A stretch of DNA of 64,000 nucleotides from the NCBI GenBank assembly GCA_020354125.1, contig CP070643.1:3309458-3373457 (forward strand), in the 5' to 3' direction. Source of the DNA: Betaproteobacteria bacterium (lineage in GTDB: Bacteria; Pseudomonadota; Gammaproteobacteria; Burkholderiales; Eutrophovitaceae). The position numbers were made by a program, and so were the translations under genes. A model generated the notes under the pieces. It was given only the letters and a program-made list of their open reading frames with translations. It searched no databases and was not told the origin of the DNA. Of this stretch, positions 1 to 8,287 are shown one piece after another (position 1 is the first letter of the stretch; each line of letters begins with the position of its first letter).

Positions 1-1
1 G

Positions 2-433
2 CAGGAAATCAGCTCGCGGGTCGGGCTATCGACGACGCCGTGCTGGAACCGCATCAAGAAAATGGAAGCGGAAGGGGTCATTCAGGGATATACCGTGCGT
101 GTTGATCCCAGCGCCATCGGTTTCACTGAAACGGTGATTGTGCAAGTCACTCTGGATAGCCACACCGAAGAAACGCTGTTTGATTTCGGAAAGCAACTCG
201 AACAGATACCCGAAGTGCTCGAGGCTTACCTGGTATCGGGCGACTACGACTATTACATCCGCATCGCGGTGAAAGATACCCGCGATTATGAGCGGTTGCT
301 GCGTGAGAGCCTTTACCGTATTCCGGGCATCCAGCACAGTAAGTCTGCGTTCGTGTTGCGCACACTGAAAGAAAGTGAGATTCCGTTGCCGGAGTCGCCG
401 CCAGCTAAAGAACGAAACAAATCAAAGAGCTGA
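2..433 (+). CDS. Lrp/AsnC family transcriptional regulator (5' partial)
   Basis: The reading frame is open from the window edge, so the N-terminus is missing. The first visible residues (QEISSRVGLSTTPCWNRIKK) are the recognition helix of an Lrp-type winged helix-turn-helix. The rest is an AsnC/RAM ligand-binding domain, including the typical VSGDYDYYIRIAVKD strand. A short charged tail (PPAKERNKSKS) ends the protein. Lrp/AsnC proteins bind amino acids and control amino-acid metabolism genes as octamers; the target here cannot be read from the sequence. Confidence 0.9.
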   Translation, partial: QEISSRVGLSTTPCWNRIKKMEAEGVIQGYTVRVDPSAIGFTETVIVQVTLDSHTEETLFDFGKQLEQIPEVLEAYLVSGDYDYYIRIAVKDTRDYERLLRESLYRIPGIQHSKSAFVLRTLKESEIPLPESPPAKERNKSKS

Positions 434-489
434 TGCGTTGGTGTGTCGCCTCGATTGCTACCTAATATATGGAACGGGAAGACACGCCA

Positions 490-1317
490 ATGACATCCGC
501 GCCTGCCGATATCGTCGATGCGATCGGAATCCGTCACCAGAAGGTCGTCGGGCGGGCGCGCATCATTAGCGTGGTTCCCAGCATCACCGAGCTGCTGTTT
601 GACCTTGGCCTCGGTAACGAGGTCGTCGGGCGGACCGGTTTCTGTTTTCACCCCAAAGCGAAGGTCAAACAAGTCGCCAAGGTAGGCGGCACCAAGGACT
701 TTGATCTGGAGAAAATTCGTGCCCTCGAACCGACTCACTTGATCGTCAACGTCGACGAGAATCCGCGTGAGTTGGTTGAAGCGGCGGGACAGTTTGTGCC
801 GGATGTGATTGTCACTCATCCGATGGGACCGCTCGACAATATTGCCTTGTATCAACTTTTGGGCGCAGTCTTCCGGCGCGAGAGGGAAGCGCAAGAATTA
901 ACGACGTGGTTCGAAGCGGCCTATCAGGAGGCGGTCGATGTGACGTGCAGTCTCCCGCGTGAGCGCGTGCTCTACATCATCTGGAAGAAACCCTGGATGA
1001 CCATTTCGCGTGACACATATATTGCTCGAACGCTGGCGGCGATTGGCTGGGAGCAGGCGGAAGTCGATAGCCCAGCGCGCTATCCAGAGATTGAAATTCA
1101 GTCCTTGTTGAACACGGTTGACCGTGTGCTGCTGTCCAGCGAGCCGTACGCTTTCAGGCCGCGCGACGTTTCCGAGCTTGAGGCGATGGCCGGTGGAACG
1201 AGCGGGCCAGAAGTGTCCCTGATTGACGCCGAAATGACCTCCTGGTATGGCAGCCGGGCGATTGCCGGGATGCGGTATCTGGCGCAATTGCGCGGCGATG
1301 GAGTTACGCAAGCTTGA
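490..1317 (+). CDS. BtuF-like helical-backbone metal receptor / cobalamin-binding protein
   Basis: The protein is about 275 aa and matches the periplasmic-binding-protein type III fold: RIISVVPSITELLFDLGLG at the start, then a VGGTKDFDLEKIRALEPTHLI segment typical of BtuF/FhuD-like proteins. No signal peptide or lipobox is present with either possible start (469 or 490). I chose 490 because GGGAAG lies about 8 bases upstream, while 469 has no ribosome site. No BtuC/BtuD permease or ATPase is nearby. A cytoplasmic relative of cobalamin or haem receptors is the safest reading; its ligand is unknown. Confidence 0.75.
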   Translation: MTSAPADIVDAIGIRHQKVVGRARIISVVPSITELLFDLGLGNEVVGRTGFCFHPKAKVKQVAKVGGTKDFDLEKIRALEPTHLIVNVDENPRELVEAAGQFVPDVIVTHPMGPLDNIALYQLLGAVFRREREAQELTTWFEAAYQEAVDVTCSLPRERVLYIIWKKPWMTISRDTYIARTLAAIGWEQAEVDSPARYPEIEIQSLLNTVDRVLLSSEPYAFRPRDVSELEAMAGGTSGPEVSLIDAEMTSWYGSRAIAGMRYLAQLRGDGVTQA

Positions 1318-1480
1318 TCCGATTGCGGTTTTGATCTGCCTCACCAACGTCCAGCGCCGCGGTCAAGTGTGTGCGCACTTTCAGCTAATGCGCATAAAAC
1401 TAGGGCATTAGATTAAACCGCCGTTTCCGTGGCACTGCAGTCTTGAAAATTCCGGCTAGCCTCGTTTCCAGCAAGGTTGC

Positions 1481-1496
1481 ATTCTGAATTCAGAAT
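1481..1496. promoter_or_regulatory. Perfect 16-bp palindrome, probable GntR operator
   Basis: ATTCTGAATTCAGAAT is a perfect inverted repeat lying 42 bases before the GntR-family start codon. FCD-type GntR proteins bind short AT-rich palindromes of this kind, so autoregulation by the downstream regulator is a reasonable inference. No second copy was seen in front of the following ligase gene, which is nearly contiguous with the regulator. Confidence 0.55.
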
Positions 1497-1538
1497 ACAT
1501 AAACTCGCGACTCCTGAAATCTGCAGGTCCCCAGCGCG

Positions 1539-2273
1539 ATGCGACGACTCCAACCGCAGCCAACCCTGGCCGACCAGGTCTATGAGGCAATACTTTCTGA
1601 CATCACTGCCGGCAAGTTTGGCCACGATGCTCGCCTGATCCAGGAGGATCTGGCCGAATCGCTTGGTGTGTCGCGGCAACCGGTACAGCAGGCCCTATTG
1701 CTGTTACGTAACCACGGCATCTTGCGCGACGCGCCGGGACGTGGATTGATGGTTGCACCGCTAGAGGCCGAGTTCGTTCGCAATCTCTACGAAGTGCGTG
1801 CCGTACTTGACGGACTTGCCAGCGGCAAGGCGGCCGAGCGTGGCCGCGAAATCGCGGAGAAAGACGGGCCATCTCTCATTGCGCGCGGCCGCGCAGCAGT
1901 GGCGAGTGGATCAATCTCGAAAATGATCGGCGCCGACATGGATTTTCACTTCTTTCTGTACGCGCTGTCGCACAACCCGATGATCGCTGAAACGAGCTTG
2001 CCGCACTGGAGCTATCTGCGCCGCGTCATGGGCGAAGTTCTGTTGCATGGCGAAACACCTGCGGAGATCTGGGACCAGCATGAAGCGATACTGAATGCGG
2101 TAATTGCCGGCGATCCGCAGGACGCGGAGCGACTGGCTCGTGACCACATTGCCCGGGCATCAGAAACCCTCACCGCACGTCTGCCGGACGATACGGGTTC
2201 TGAATCAATCGCGATCTCGAAGTCGCGTCGCGCAAGAAAGGGCGCTAGCGCATCTACTAAATCACTGGCTTGA
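1539..2273 (+). CDS. GntR family transcriptional regulator, FCD type
   Basis: The 244-aa protein has an N-terminal winged helix (LADQVYEAILSDITAGKF, then EDLAESLGVSRQPVQQALLLL). It is followed by an all-helical FCD effector domain with the usual metal-binding histidines (DMDFHFFLYALSHNP; DQHEAILNAVIAGD; ARDHI). The basic Ser/Ala-rich tail is non-conserved. It sits 16 bases before the acyl-CoA synthetase gene and probably controls that gene and the ThDP enzyme in response to a carboxylate. Confidence 0.9.
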   Translation: MRRLQPQPTLADQVYEAILSDITAGKFGHDARLIQEDLAESLGVSRQPVQQALLLLRNHGILRDAPGRGLMVAPLEAEFVRNLYEVRAVLDGLASGKAAERGREIAEKDGPSLIARGRAAVASGSISKMIGADMDFHFFLYALSHNPMIAETSLPHWSYLRRVMGEVLLHGETPAEIWDQHEAILNAVIAGDPQDAERLARDHIARASETLTARLPDDTGSESIAISKSRRARKGASASTKSLA

Positions 2274-2289
2274 TAAGAAGACATTGACT

Positions 2290-3942
2290 ATGGACGCCTC
2301 GAAATACGGAACCTTGTACCAATCCCTGCAACGGACTGCGGAGAAATTCGGCGATCGGCCGGCCTACGTCGTGCCGCCGTTGGCGGGTCGCACCTATCAT
2401 CCCGACGGCTGGCAAGTCAGCTGGGCTGAGACCTTGGCCGCTGTTGAAGAGAAGAAACGCATTTATGCGCAAGCGGGTTACGGGCTCGGGCACCGGGTTG
2501 CGATCTTGTTCGAACAGCGCCCGGAGTTCTTTTTTCACTATTACGCGCTCAATTCGCTTGGTGTCGGCATTGTCCCGATCAATCCTGATTACCGTGTCGA
2601 CGAAATCCGCTACGTCGTCGAGCACTCGGAAGCGAGCCTCGCCCTTTGTGTCGATCATCGCTTGAACGAAATGAACGTCGTTGCCGAACAGATCGGAAAC
2701 GGCCTACCGGTGGTTTCTTTTGACAATTTCCCCGCTGTGTTGCCGTCGCCAAAAACGCCGGCACAATCCGGAACGCCTGGCCCGGAAACCGAGGCGGCGC
2801 TGCTCTATACCTCCGGCACTACCGGACGCCCAAAGGGCTGCATCCTGACCAACGAGTACTTCCACACATTCGGTGCCTGTTATCTGTCGCTCGGTGGGCG
2901 GCTCGATTTTCGCGAGGGCCGGGAGCGGCTCTACAATCCGTTGCCATTGCATCATGCCAATTGCCTGTCGATATCGGTGCCGGCTATGTTGCTGAACGGG
3001 GGGTGTTTGATATTTCCAGATCGTTTCCACGCCAGTACCTGGTGGCAGGATCTGGTCGCTACGCGTGCAACTGCGGTGCAATTTCAGGGGATCATCCCCA
3101 ATATCTTGCTCAAGCTGCCGGTCTGTGCTCAAGAGCGTGAGCACCAGGTGCGCTTCGCCTTGTGCGCCGGGGTTGAGCCAAGTCAGCACGAAGTGTTCGA
3201 AAAGCGCTTCGGATTTCCGGTCGTCGAAATGTGGGCGATGACCGAAACCGGTCGCCTGATCAGCGACAATCACGAACCTCGTTCCATCCATACGCGGGCC
3301 TTCGGTCGCCCGAACCCCTGGATCGAAGCACGTGCTGTGGACGAATCGGATCGCGACGTTCCGGCCAATGTCCCGGGTCAACTGATTATTCGCCATAGCG
3401 AGGCGACACCACGCAAGGGTTTTTTCTCCGGCTACTTGAAGAACGAGCAGGCGACCGAAGAAGCCTGGCGTAACGGCTGGTTTCACACTGGCGACGCTGT
3501 AGTTCGCGATGAGTCAGGGATGTTCTATTTTGTTGATCGGAAGAAGAACATCATTCGCCGTTCTGGCGAAAATATCGCAGCGGCCGAAATTGAAGCCTGC
3601 ATTACTTCACATGACAAGGTGAAGCAGGTTGCGGTGATTGCCGCGCCCGACGAAGTGCGCGAGGAAGAGGTCATGGCCTGCGTGATCGCCAAGTCACCTG
3701 ACGACGTGACCGATGCAACGGAGCGCGAAGCGCTCGCCGGCGAGTTGTTCGACTGGTGCTATGAACGCATGGCCTATTTCAAGGCGCCGGGTTGGATACT
3801 GTTTGTCGATAGCCTGCCGATGGGTACATCGGCAAAGGTGCAGAAGATCCACATATTCCCGGCGGGAACGGATCCGCGACAACAGCCTGGCGCGATCGAT
3901 CTGCGCAAGCGTAAGAAGCAAAAGCAAACCGCTACCCATTGA
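2290..3942 (+). CDS. AMP-dependent acyl-CoA synthetase/ligase
   Basis: The 550-aa protein belongs to the ANL adenylating superfamily. The P-loop motif YTSGTTGRPKG is present, as are the A5-type MWAMTETG, the TGD of the A7 region (WFHTGDAVV) and the hinge RKKNIIRRSGENI. A conserved late lysine is likely within GTSAKVQK. It activates a carboxylic acid to acyl-AMP and then acyl-CoA. The start at 2290 gives the normal family N-terminus; the frame is also open upstream but overlaps the regulator. It is followed directly by a ThDP enzyme, so the acyl-CoA made here may be its substrate. Confidence 0.88.
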   Translation: MDASKYGTLYQSLQRTAEKFGDRPAYVVPPLAGRTYHPDGWQVSWAETLAAVEEKKRIYAQAGYGLGHRVAILFEQRPEFFFHYYALNSLGVGIVPINPDYRVDEIRYVVEHSEASLALCVDHRLNEMNVVAEQIGNGLPVVSFDNFPAVLPSPKTPAQSGTPGPETEAALLYTSGTTGRPKGCILTNEYFHTFGACYLSLGGRLDFREGRERLYNPLPLHHANCLSISVPAMLLNGGCLIFPDRFHASTWWQDLVATRATAVQFQGIIPNILLKLPVCAQEREHQVRFALCAGVEPSQHEVFEKRFGFPVVEMWAMTETGRLISDNHEPRSIHTRAFGRPNPWIEARAVDESDRDVPANVPGQLIIRHSEATPRKGFFSGYLKNEQATEEAWRNGWFHTGDAVVRDESGMFYFVDRKKNIIRRSGENIAAAEIEACITSHDKVKQVAVIAAPDEVREEEVMACVIAKSPDDVTDATEREALAGELFDWCYERMAYFKAPGWILFVDSLPMGTSAKVQKIHIFPAGTDPRQQPGAIDLRKRKKQKQTATH

Positions 3943-3962
3943 CTGAACAAGGAACCTTGCCC

Positions 3963-5690
3963 ATGGCTCCATCTCCACTAACCCCGGATACCGCGGCAGG
4001 TGTCATCGCCCGCTTCCTCAAAGCCCGCGGCGTTGATCGTATTTTCGCGCTGTGCGGCGGTCACATCATGCCAATGTGGATGCGTGCTGATGCGGAAGGC
4101 ATCCGCATCATCGACGTGCGTGACGAGCGGGCCGCGGTATACATGGCACACGCACACAGTGAATTGACCGGACAACTCGGCGTGGCGCTGGTGACAGCGG
4201 GACCGGGCGTCACCAATGCGATGACCGGTATCGCCAACGCACACGTTGCGCGCGCACCGGTGCTGGTTCTGTCGGGATTGCCGCCGCGACCGCAGGAAAA
4301 CCGCGGCGCCTTGCAAGACATTGACCACACTGATCTGGTGAGCTCGATTACCCGCTACGCGCGCACCGTGCGTGAAGCATCACTTGTGCTTCAGGAACTC
4401 GATGAGGCAGTGTCGCGCGCGTTTGGTCAAGGCGGTGAGCCAGGTCCGGTTTATCTGGATTTCCCAACCGACACGTTGCGCGCCGAAGTGCCCAAGGCGC
4501 TGCAGATGCAAGAGCACTTCGAAGCGAAAGCGCGGAGACCATTGCTACCTGACGATGATGATGTAGCGGCTGCCGTGGACTTGCTTTGGTCAGCAAAAAA
4601 GCCACTCGTGATCAGCGGCCGCGGCGCACGCGGCGCCGCTTCCGAACTGGGCGCTTTTCTCGATGCGCTCGGTGCGGTTTATCTCGACACTGGCGAGAGC
4701 AAGGGCGTCATCTCCGACGATCACCCGAGCGTGGTCGCGGCCATGCGTGGCAAGGTCATGACTGAGGCGGATGTTGTGCTAACAGTCGGGCGGCGTCTCG
4801 ACTTCCAGCTTGCCTACGGCTCGCCGGCGGTATTCGGTGAGGCGAAGTTCGTGCGCATTGGTGACGTGCCTTCGGAAATGCGTGACAACCGGCGTGGCAC
4901 TGTGGAGTTGTTTGCTGAGCCGGCGGCTGCACTCGCAGCAATTGTGCGTGCCGCAGGTGGCCGCAAGCCTGCCGTTGATCGTGCTTGGGCCGACGGCTTG
5001 CGCCAAAAGCATGAAGAGCGTGCGCGCAAGCTGCAAGAAACAATGAAAACGGCGCCGTCGGACTCCGAGGGGCGCATTCATCCGAACCGGGTGCTGGCGG
5101 AACTGCAAGCGCAATTGAAGCCGGACGCGGTGGTCGTTGCAGACGGCGGCGATTTTCTCAGCTTTGCTCGCATCGGACTGAGTTCGTCGACCTATCTCGA
5201 TCCCGGTTCGCTCGGTTGTATTGGTATCGGTACGGCCTTCGGTATTGCCGCCAGCCTGGCACGGCCGGACAAGCAGGTAGTCGTGGCAACCGGTGACGGT
5301 GCGTTTGGCTTCAATGCGATGGAGATTGACACCGCTGTACGTCATAACGCTCCGGTACTGGTTGTTGTAGCCAACAATGGCGCCTGGCAAATCGAGGTGC
5401 ACGATCAGACCGATACCCACGGCAAGGTGGTAGGCACGCGGTTGCAGTTCTCCGATTACGCAGCTATGGCACGTGCCTTCGGTATGCACGCAGAGCGGGT
5501 AGAAAAGCACGAAGATCTGGCGGGGGCGATCGATCGGGCGATGGCAAACAGGCCAGCACTGCTCGATGTTGTCGTCTCGCCGGAAGTGCGTTCATCGGAT
5601 GCCAAGACCGGCCTTGCCTGGGTGCCCGATTTGCAGCCGCTGGCGGCGTGGGACGAGGCCGAGCGCCAATGGCGTGAGAAGGCGAGTTAG
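3963..5690 (+). CDS. Thiamine-diphosphate-dependent enzyme (acetolactate synthase / 2-hydroxyacyl-CoA lyase-like)
   Basis: The 575-aa protein has the three-domain layout of the pyruvate-oxidase/AHAS family. The N-terminal PYR domain carries the catalytic Glu in VRDERAAVYMAHAHSELTG, and the C-terminal PP domain has the ThDP/Mg motif GDGAFGFN...NN. ATG 3963 is preferred over TTG 3939 because AAGGA lies upstream. The partnership with an acyl-CoA ligase points to a CoA-thioester substrate, such as 2-hydroxyacyl-CoA or oxalyl-CoA, rather than to branched-chain amino-acid synthesis. No AHAS small subunit is nearby. The exact reaction is not established. Confidence 0.8.
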   Translation: MAPSPLTPDTAAGVIARFLKARGVDRIFALCGGHIMPMWMRADAEGIRIIDVRDERAAVYMAHAHSELTGQLGVALVTAGPGVTNAMTGIANAHVARAPVLVLSGLPPRPQENRGALQDIDHTDLVSSITRYARTVREASLVLQELDEAVSRAFGQGGEPGPVYLDFPTDTLRAEVPKALQMQEHFEAKARRPLLPDDDDVAAAVDLLWSAKKPLVISGRGARGAASELGAFLDALGAVYLDTGESKGVISDDHPSVVAAMRGKVMTEADVVLTVGRRLDFQLAYGSPAVFGEAKFVRIGDVPSEMRDNRRGTVELFAEPAAALAAIVRAAGGRKPAVDRAWADGLRQKHEERARKLQETMKTAPSDSEGRIHPNRVLAELQAQLKPDAVVVADGGDFLSFARIGLSSSTYLDPGSLGCIGIGTAFGIAASLARPDKQVVVATGDGAFGFNAMEIDTAVRHNAPVLVVVANNGAWQIEVHDQTDTHGKVVGTRLQFSDYAAMARAFGMHAERVEKHEDLAGAIDRAMANRPALLDVVVSPEVRSSDAKTGLAWVPDLQPLAAWDEAERQWREKAS

Positions 5691-5717
5691 GTAAACGATT
5701 AACAGTCTCCCTTTTTG

Positions 5718-5776
5718 GAAAAGCTACTGCGCAACCCGATTGCTGTGTCGTGTGCTTGCTACGCTTTTCGAAACTG
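5718..5776. repeat. Dispersed intergenic repeat, copy 1
   Basis: This intergenic stretch shares GAAAAGCTACTGCGC, CCGATTGCTGTGTCGTGTGC and TTTCGAAACTG blocks, in the same order, with the intergenic region at 20089-20202. The blocks are closer together here. No coding function is seen. Confidence 0.5.
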
Positions 5777-5829
5777 CAAGAAAGGTGAGACCACTAACAA
5801 TCTGAAGAAGTAAAACTCGAGAGGTATTT

Positions 5830-6906
5830 ATGTTCCGAAAAAATAGCGTCATGTTTGCCGGTTTCCTCGTTTTGGGCGTATCGGCAGTCTCGGTCTCTTC
5901 ATTTGTGTCCGCCGATAATGGCGAAGTCGATTTGCTGGCGCGAGCGCAGTCGGTATTCAAGCCATTACCCAAGACGGCGGAAACGTCCGAACGACCTGTC
6001 ACCCAGGCGCGCGTCGAGTTGGGACGGGCATTGTTTTTTGAGACACGCGTGTCCACTGACGGCAAACAAAGTTGCGCACAGTGCCACCAACCGATGTTTT
6101 ACGGCACCGACGCACTCGCCGAATCGGTCGGTAATCAAGGCAAGCGTATCCCTCGTAACGTTCCTTCGGTGCTGAACACCGCCCTGCAGTTCGCCCAGCA
6201 CTACGGTGGCAACCGTGTTGACGTTGAAGAGCAGGCGGTCAAAGCGCTACCGTCCGGCCTGGCGTACGGCAATGCCGATCTGGCCAGCGCAGAACAGAAG
6301 CTACGTGCTATTCCCGGCTACCGTGCCATGTTCGAGAAAGCGTTCCCGGGTCAGTCGGAGCCGGTCACCGCAGAGAACTGGGGGTTGGCGATCGGTGCTT
6401 ATGAGCGCACCTTGCTGACACCAGCGCCGTTCGACAACTACCTCAAAGGCAACAGCTCAGCAATTAGCAGAAAAGCGAAACGCGGACTCGACAAGTTCAT
6501 GAGCTATGGATGCTCGGGCTGCCACAGCGGTGTCGTACTTGGTGGACAGATGTTTCAGAAATTCGGCATTACCCAGAACTACTGGGAGCTGACCGGCAGC
6601 ACTGAAAAGGAGCTGTTGAAAGGGAGGGACAAAGGCCGATTCCACGACACGAAAGACGAGACCGACGCCTTCATGTTCAAAGTTCAGCAATTGCGCAATG
6701 TCGCGGTAACGCCGCCTTACTTCCACGATGGTTCGGTCGAGACGCTGCCCGAAGCGGTGCGCATCATGGCGAAGCTGCAGTTGGGCCGCGACCTCAGTGA
6801 CGCCGATGTTTCGGACATCGTCGCTTTTCTGGATACGTTGACCGGCGAAATGCCCGAGCACTTTGTTAATGCGCCGGTGCTACCAATCGCGCCATTCATC
6901 AACTAG
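5830..6906 (+). CDS. Di-haem cytochrome c peroxidase family protein
   Basis: The 358-aa protein has a signal peptide (MFRKNSVMFAGFLVLGVSAVS...ASVSS-like, cleaved near FVSA) and two c-type haem sites, CAQCH near residue 78 and CSGCH near residue 228. This is the two-domain layout of bacterial CcpA/MauG proteins, including the typical TPPYFHDGS near the C-terminus. It would act in the periplasm, reducing hydrogen peroxide with electrons from small cytochromes or oxidising a partner as MauG does. GAGAGG precedes the start. It ends convergently with the reductase gene at 7163, across a hairpin. Confidence 0.9.
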   Translation: MFRKNSVMFAGFLVLGVSAVSVSSFVSADNGEVDLLARAQSVFKPLPKTAETSERPVTQARVELGRALFFETRVSTDGKQSCAQCHQPMFYGTDALAESVGNQGKRIPRNVPSVLNTALQFAQHYGGNRVDVEEQAVKALPSGLAYGNADLASAEQKLRAIPGYRAMFEKAFPGQSEPVTAENWGLAIGAYERTLLTPAPFDNYLKGNSSAISRKAKRGLDKFMSYGCSGCHSGVVLGGQMFQKFGITQNYWELTGSTEKELLKGRDKGRFHDTKDETDAFMFKVQQLRNVAVTPPYFHDGSVETLPEAVRIMAKLQLGRDLSDADVSDIVAFLDTLTGEMPEHFVNAPVLPIAPFIN

Positions 6907-6960
6907 CGCGTCTTTGCAAGAACCCCGCTTGATGCAGTATCGCGAGAACGGGCTCGCAGA

Positions 6961-6998
6961 AAATAATCGGCCCTGCCAATTGGCGGGGCCGATTATTT
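6961..6998. terminator. Long perfect hairpin, probable bidirectional terminator
   Basis: A 13-bp arm (AAATAATCGGCCC, 6961-6973) pairs perfectly with 6986-6998. The loop itself contains GCCAATTGGC, extending the stem almost completely. A-rich and T-rich ends serve as U-tracts on both strands. It lies between the end of the plus-strand peroxidase gene and minus-strand sequences. Confidence 0.75.
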
Positions 6999-7033
6999 GA
7001 CTTCTGTCGGGCGCCAGTACCTCAGACTGCACC

Positions 7034-7120
7034 TCACGCTGTCTTACGTGCCCATTGCTCCAGTGCGTCGGCGTCGCCGGCGTCTTTTGCGCCCGCTGAT
7101 GAATGCCTGCGGAATTGGTT
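7034..7120 (-). pseudogene. Decayed C-terminal glutaredoxin-domain remnant
   Basis: Read on the minus strand, this stretch ends with GDADALEQWARKTA and a stop. That closely matches the end of the peroxiredoxin-glutaredoxin at 9012 (GDAETLDQWARKAA). Just upstream, in another frame, QAFISGR corresponds to QVFINGQ of the intact gene, so at least one frameshift separates the two pieces. The remainder of the gene is not recognisable. It is either a partial duplication or the remains of a second paralogue. Confidence 0.7.
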
Positions 7121-7162
7121 GAGCGCGCCCTGTGCGCTGTAGCTGGAACGAGTCTGAGGCAA

Positions 7163-7876
7163 CTATTTGACCCGCTTGCTTCTCGGGTAATTCCACTCAA
7201 AGTAGATGTCGTCCCGCCGTGCATTAATACGCAACAGGTAAAACCCTTCGATGATATGGGCGTAACGAACTGGTCCGAAATCGATAGTCTCAAAACCCAG
7301 CCGATGGCAAATATCAGCCACAAGTGACTTGGCGTCAGGGTCGTTCCCGGCAATGGGAACAGTAATAGGGTGGTTCACCAAGCCAGGGTCGGCCATGGTG
7401 TCGGCGCTGAAAGTACTAAAGGCTTTTACGACCTTGGACCGGGGCGCGAGGGCCTGCATACGTTCGGCGTTGGAAACGTGGGTGGGATAGTCTGCCAAGC
7501 CCTCCTCGGTAATTACACGCGGATTAACCGGATCGATAATGATCTTGCCGGACAGGTCGCCCAGATTGATCAGCACATCTTCCGCAGCTGTCCAGGGCAC
7601 TGCCAAAAGAACGATGTTCGCCATTTGGGCCGCTTTGGATGGCGTGGTTGCGGTGGCGTCATTCGATGTTGCGGCGACCAGCGCCCGCACGTCCTCGCGC
7701 CCGGGTGTGCGCGAGCCGTAAACAACCGTGTAGCCGATTTCCGCAAAGCGAGGCCCCAAAGCGCTACCGACCGAGCCTGTCCCAATCACTGCAATGGTTT
7801 CTGCGCTTGAACTGGTTTGTGCTCCAAAGCCAAAGCAAACAGCAAGAACAATGGGGAATAATCTGCGGAAATTCAT
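7163..7876 (-). CDS. Exported NADP-binding (F420-reductase/ProC-like) oxidoreductase
   Basis: The 237-aa protein begins with a clear signal peptide (MNFRRLFPIVLAVCFGFGAQ, cleaved near SSSAE). It continues straight into a Rossmann fold: TIAVIGTGSVGSALGPRFAEIGYTV, then VVYGSRTPGR, as in NADPH-dependent F420 reductases and related coenzyme-binding proteins. The middle part (LLAVPWTA, GKIIIDPVNPR, VVKAFSTFSADTM) fits the same family. AGGTAGGA precedes the start. An export signal is unexpected, because NADP(H) is not known as a free periplasmic cofactor. A bound cofactor or another role is possible. Confidence 0.8.
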   Translation of the reverse strand: MNFRRLFPIVLAVCFGFGAQTSSSAETIAVIGTGSVGSALGPRFAEIGYTVVYGSRTPGREDVRALVAATSNDATATTPSKAAQMANIVLLAVPWTAAEDVLINLGDLSGKIIIDPVNPRVITEEGLADYPTHVSNAERMQALAPRSKVVKAFSTFSADTMADPGLVNHPITVPIAGNDPDAKSLVADICHRLGFETIDFGPVRYAHIIEGFYLLRINARRDDIYFEWNYPRSKRVK

Positions 7877-8287
7877 GTTTTCCTACCTCATGCGCTTTTG
7901 GATGGTGACAATTGTTTTCCGTCTGGACGCACGATTCTATAGAACTTTCTCGTTTCGGAGCGGTGGTGATGCGCATCATTGCGCGTGCCTGGAAGACCTG
8001 GTCGTGATCTTGGTGATCCTCGAGCATCACGGCTGCCGACCGGCCGGACGCTGCTTGCGCCGCCGTGTTTCCTGTAGTGTTGTGAAGATGATGGCGCCGT
8101 GATCATAGACAGTTCGCTGGAACTTGGCGCGGCTTTGCGTGCCTGAAAAATCTCGGTCGCGCCGCACTTTTTCACAAACGGTAGGCAGGTTGTTGGGCCG
8201 CTCGGCGCGGTCCGCATGCCAATAGCGATTTGGTCTGATATGGTCTGCAACTTGACGAAAGCTATGGGTGTTTTAGGGAATGTAGTG
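7877..8287. other. Divergent intergenic region without recognised gene
   Basis: This 411-base stretch separates the divergently transcribed exported reductase and the lipoprotein gene, so both promoters should lie here. I found no convincing -35/-10 pair, RNA structure or protein with family features; open frames in it look random. Confidence 0.5.

Noticed and set aside
3939..3962. TTG 3939 as start of the ThDP enzyme
   Set aside because: It overlaps the ligase stop and adds eight unmatched residues; ATG 3963 has the better ribosome site.
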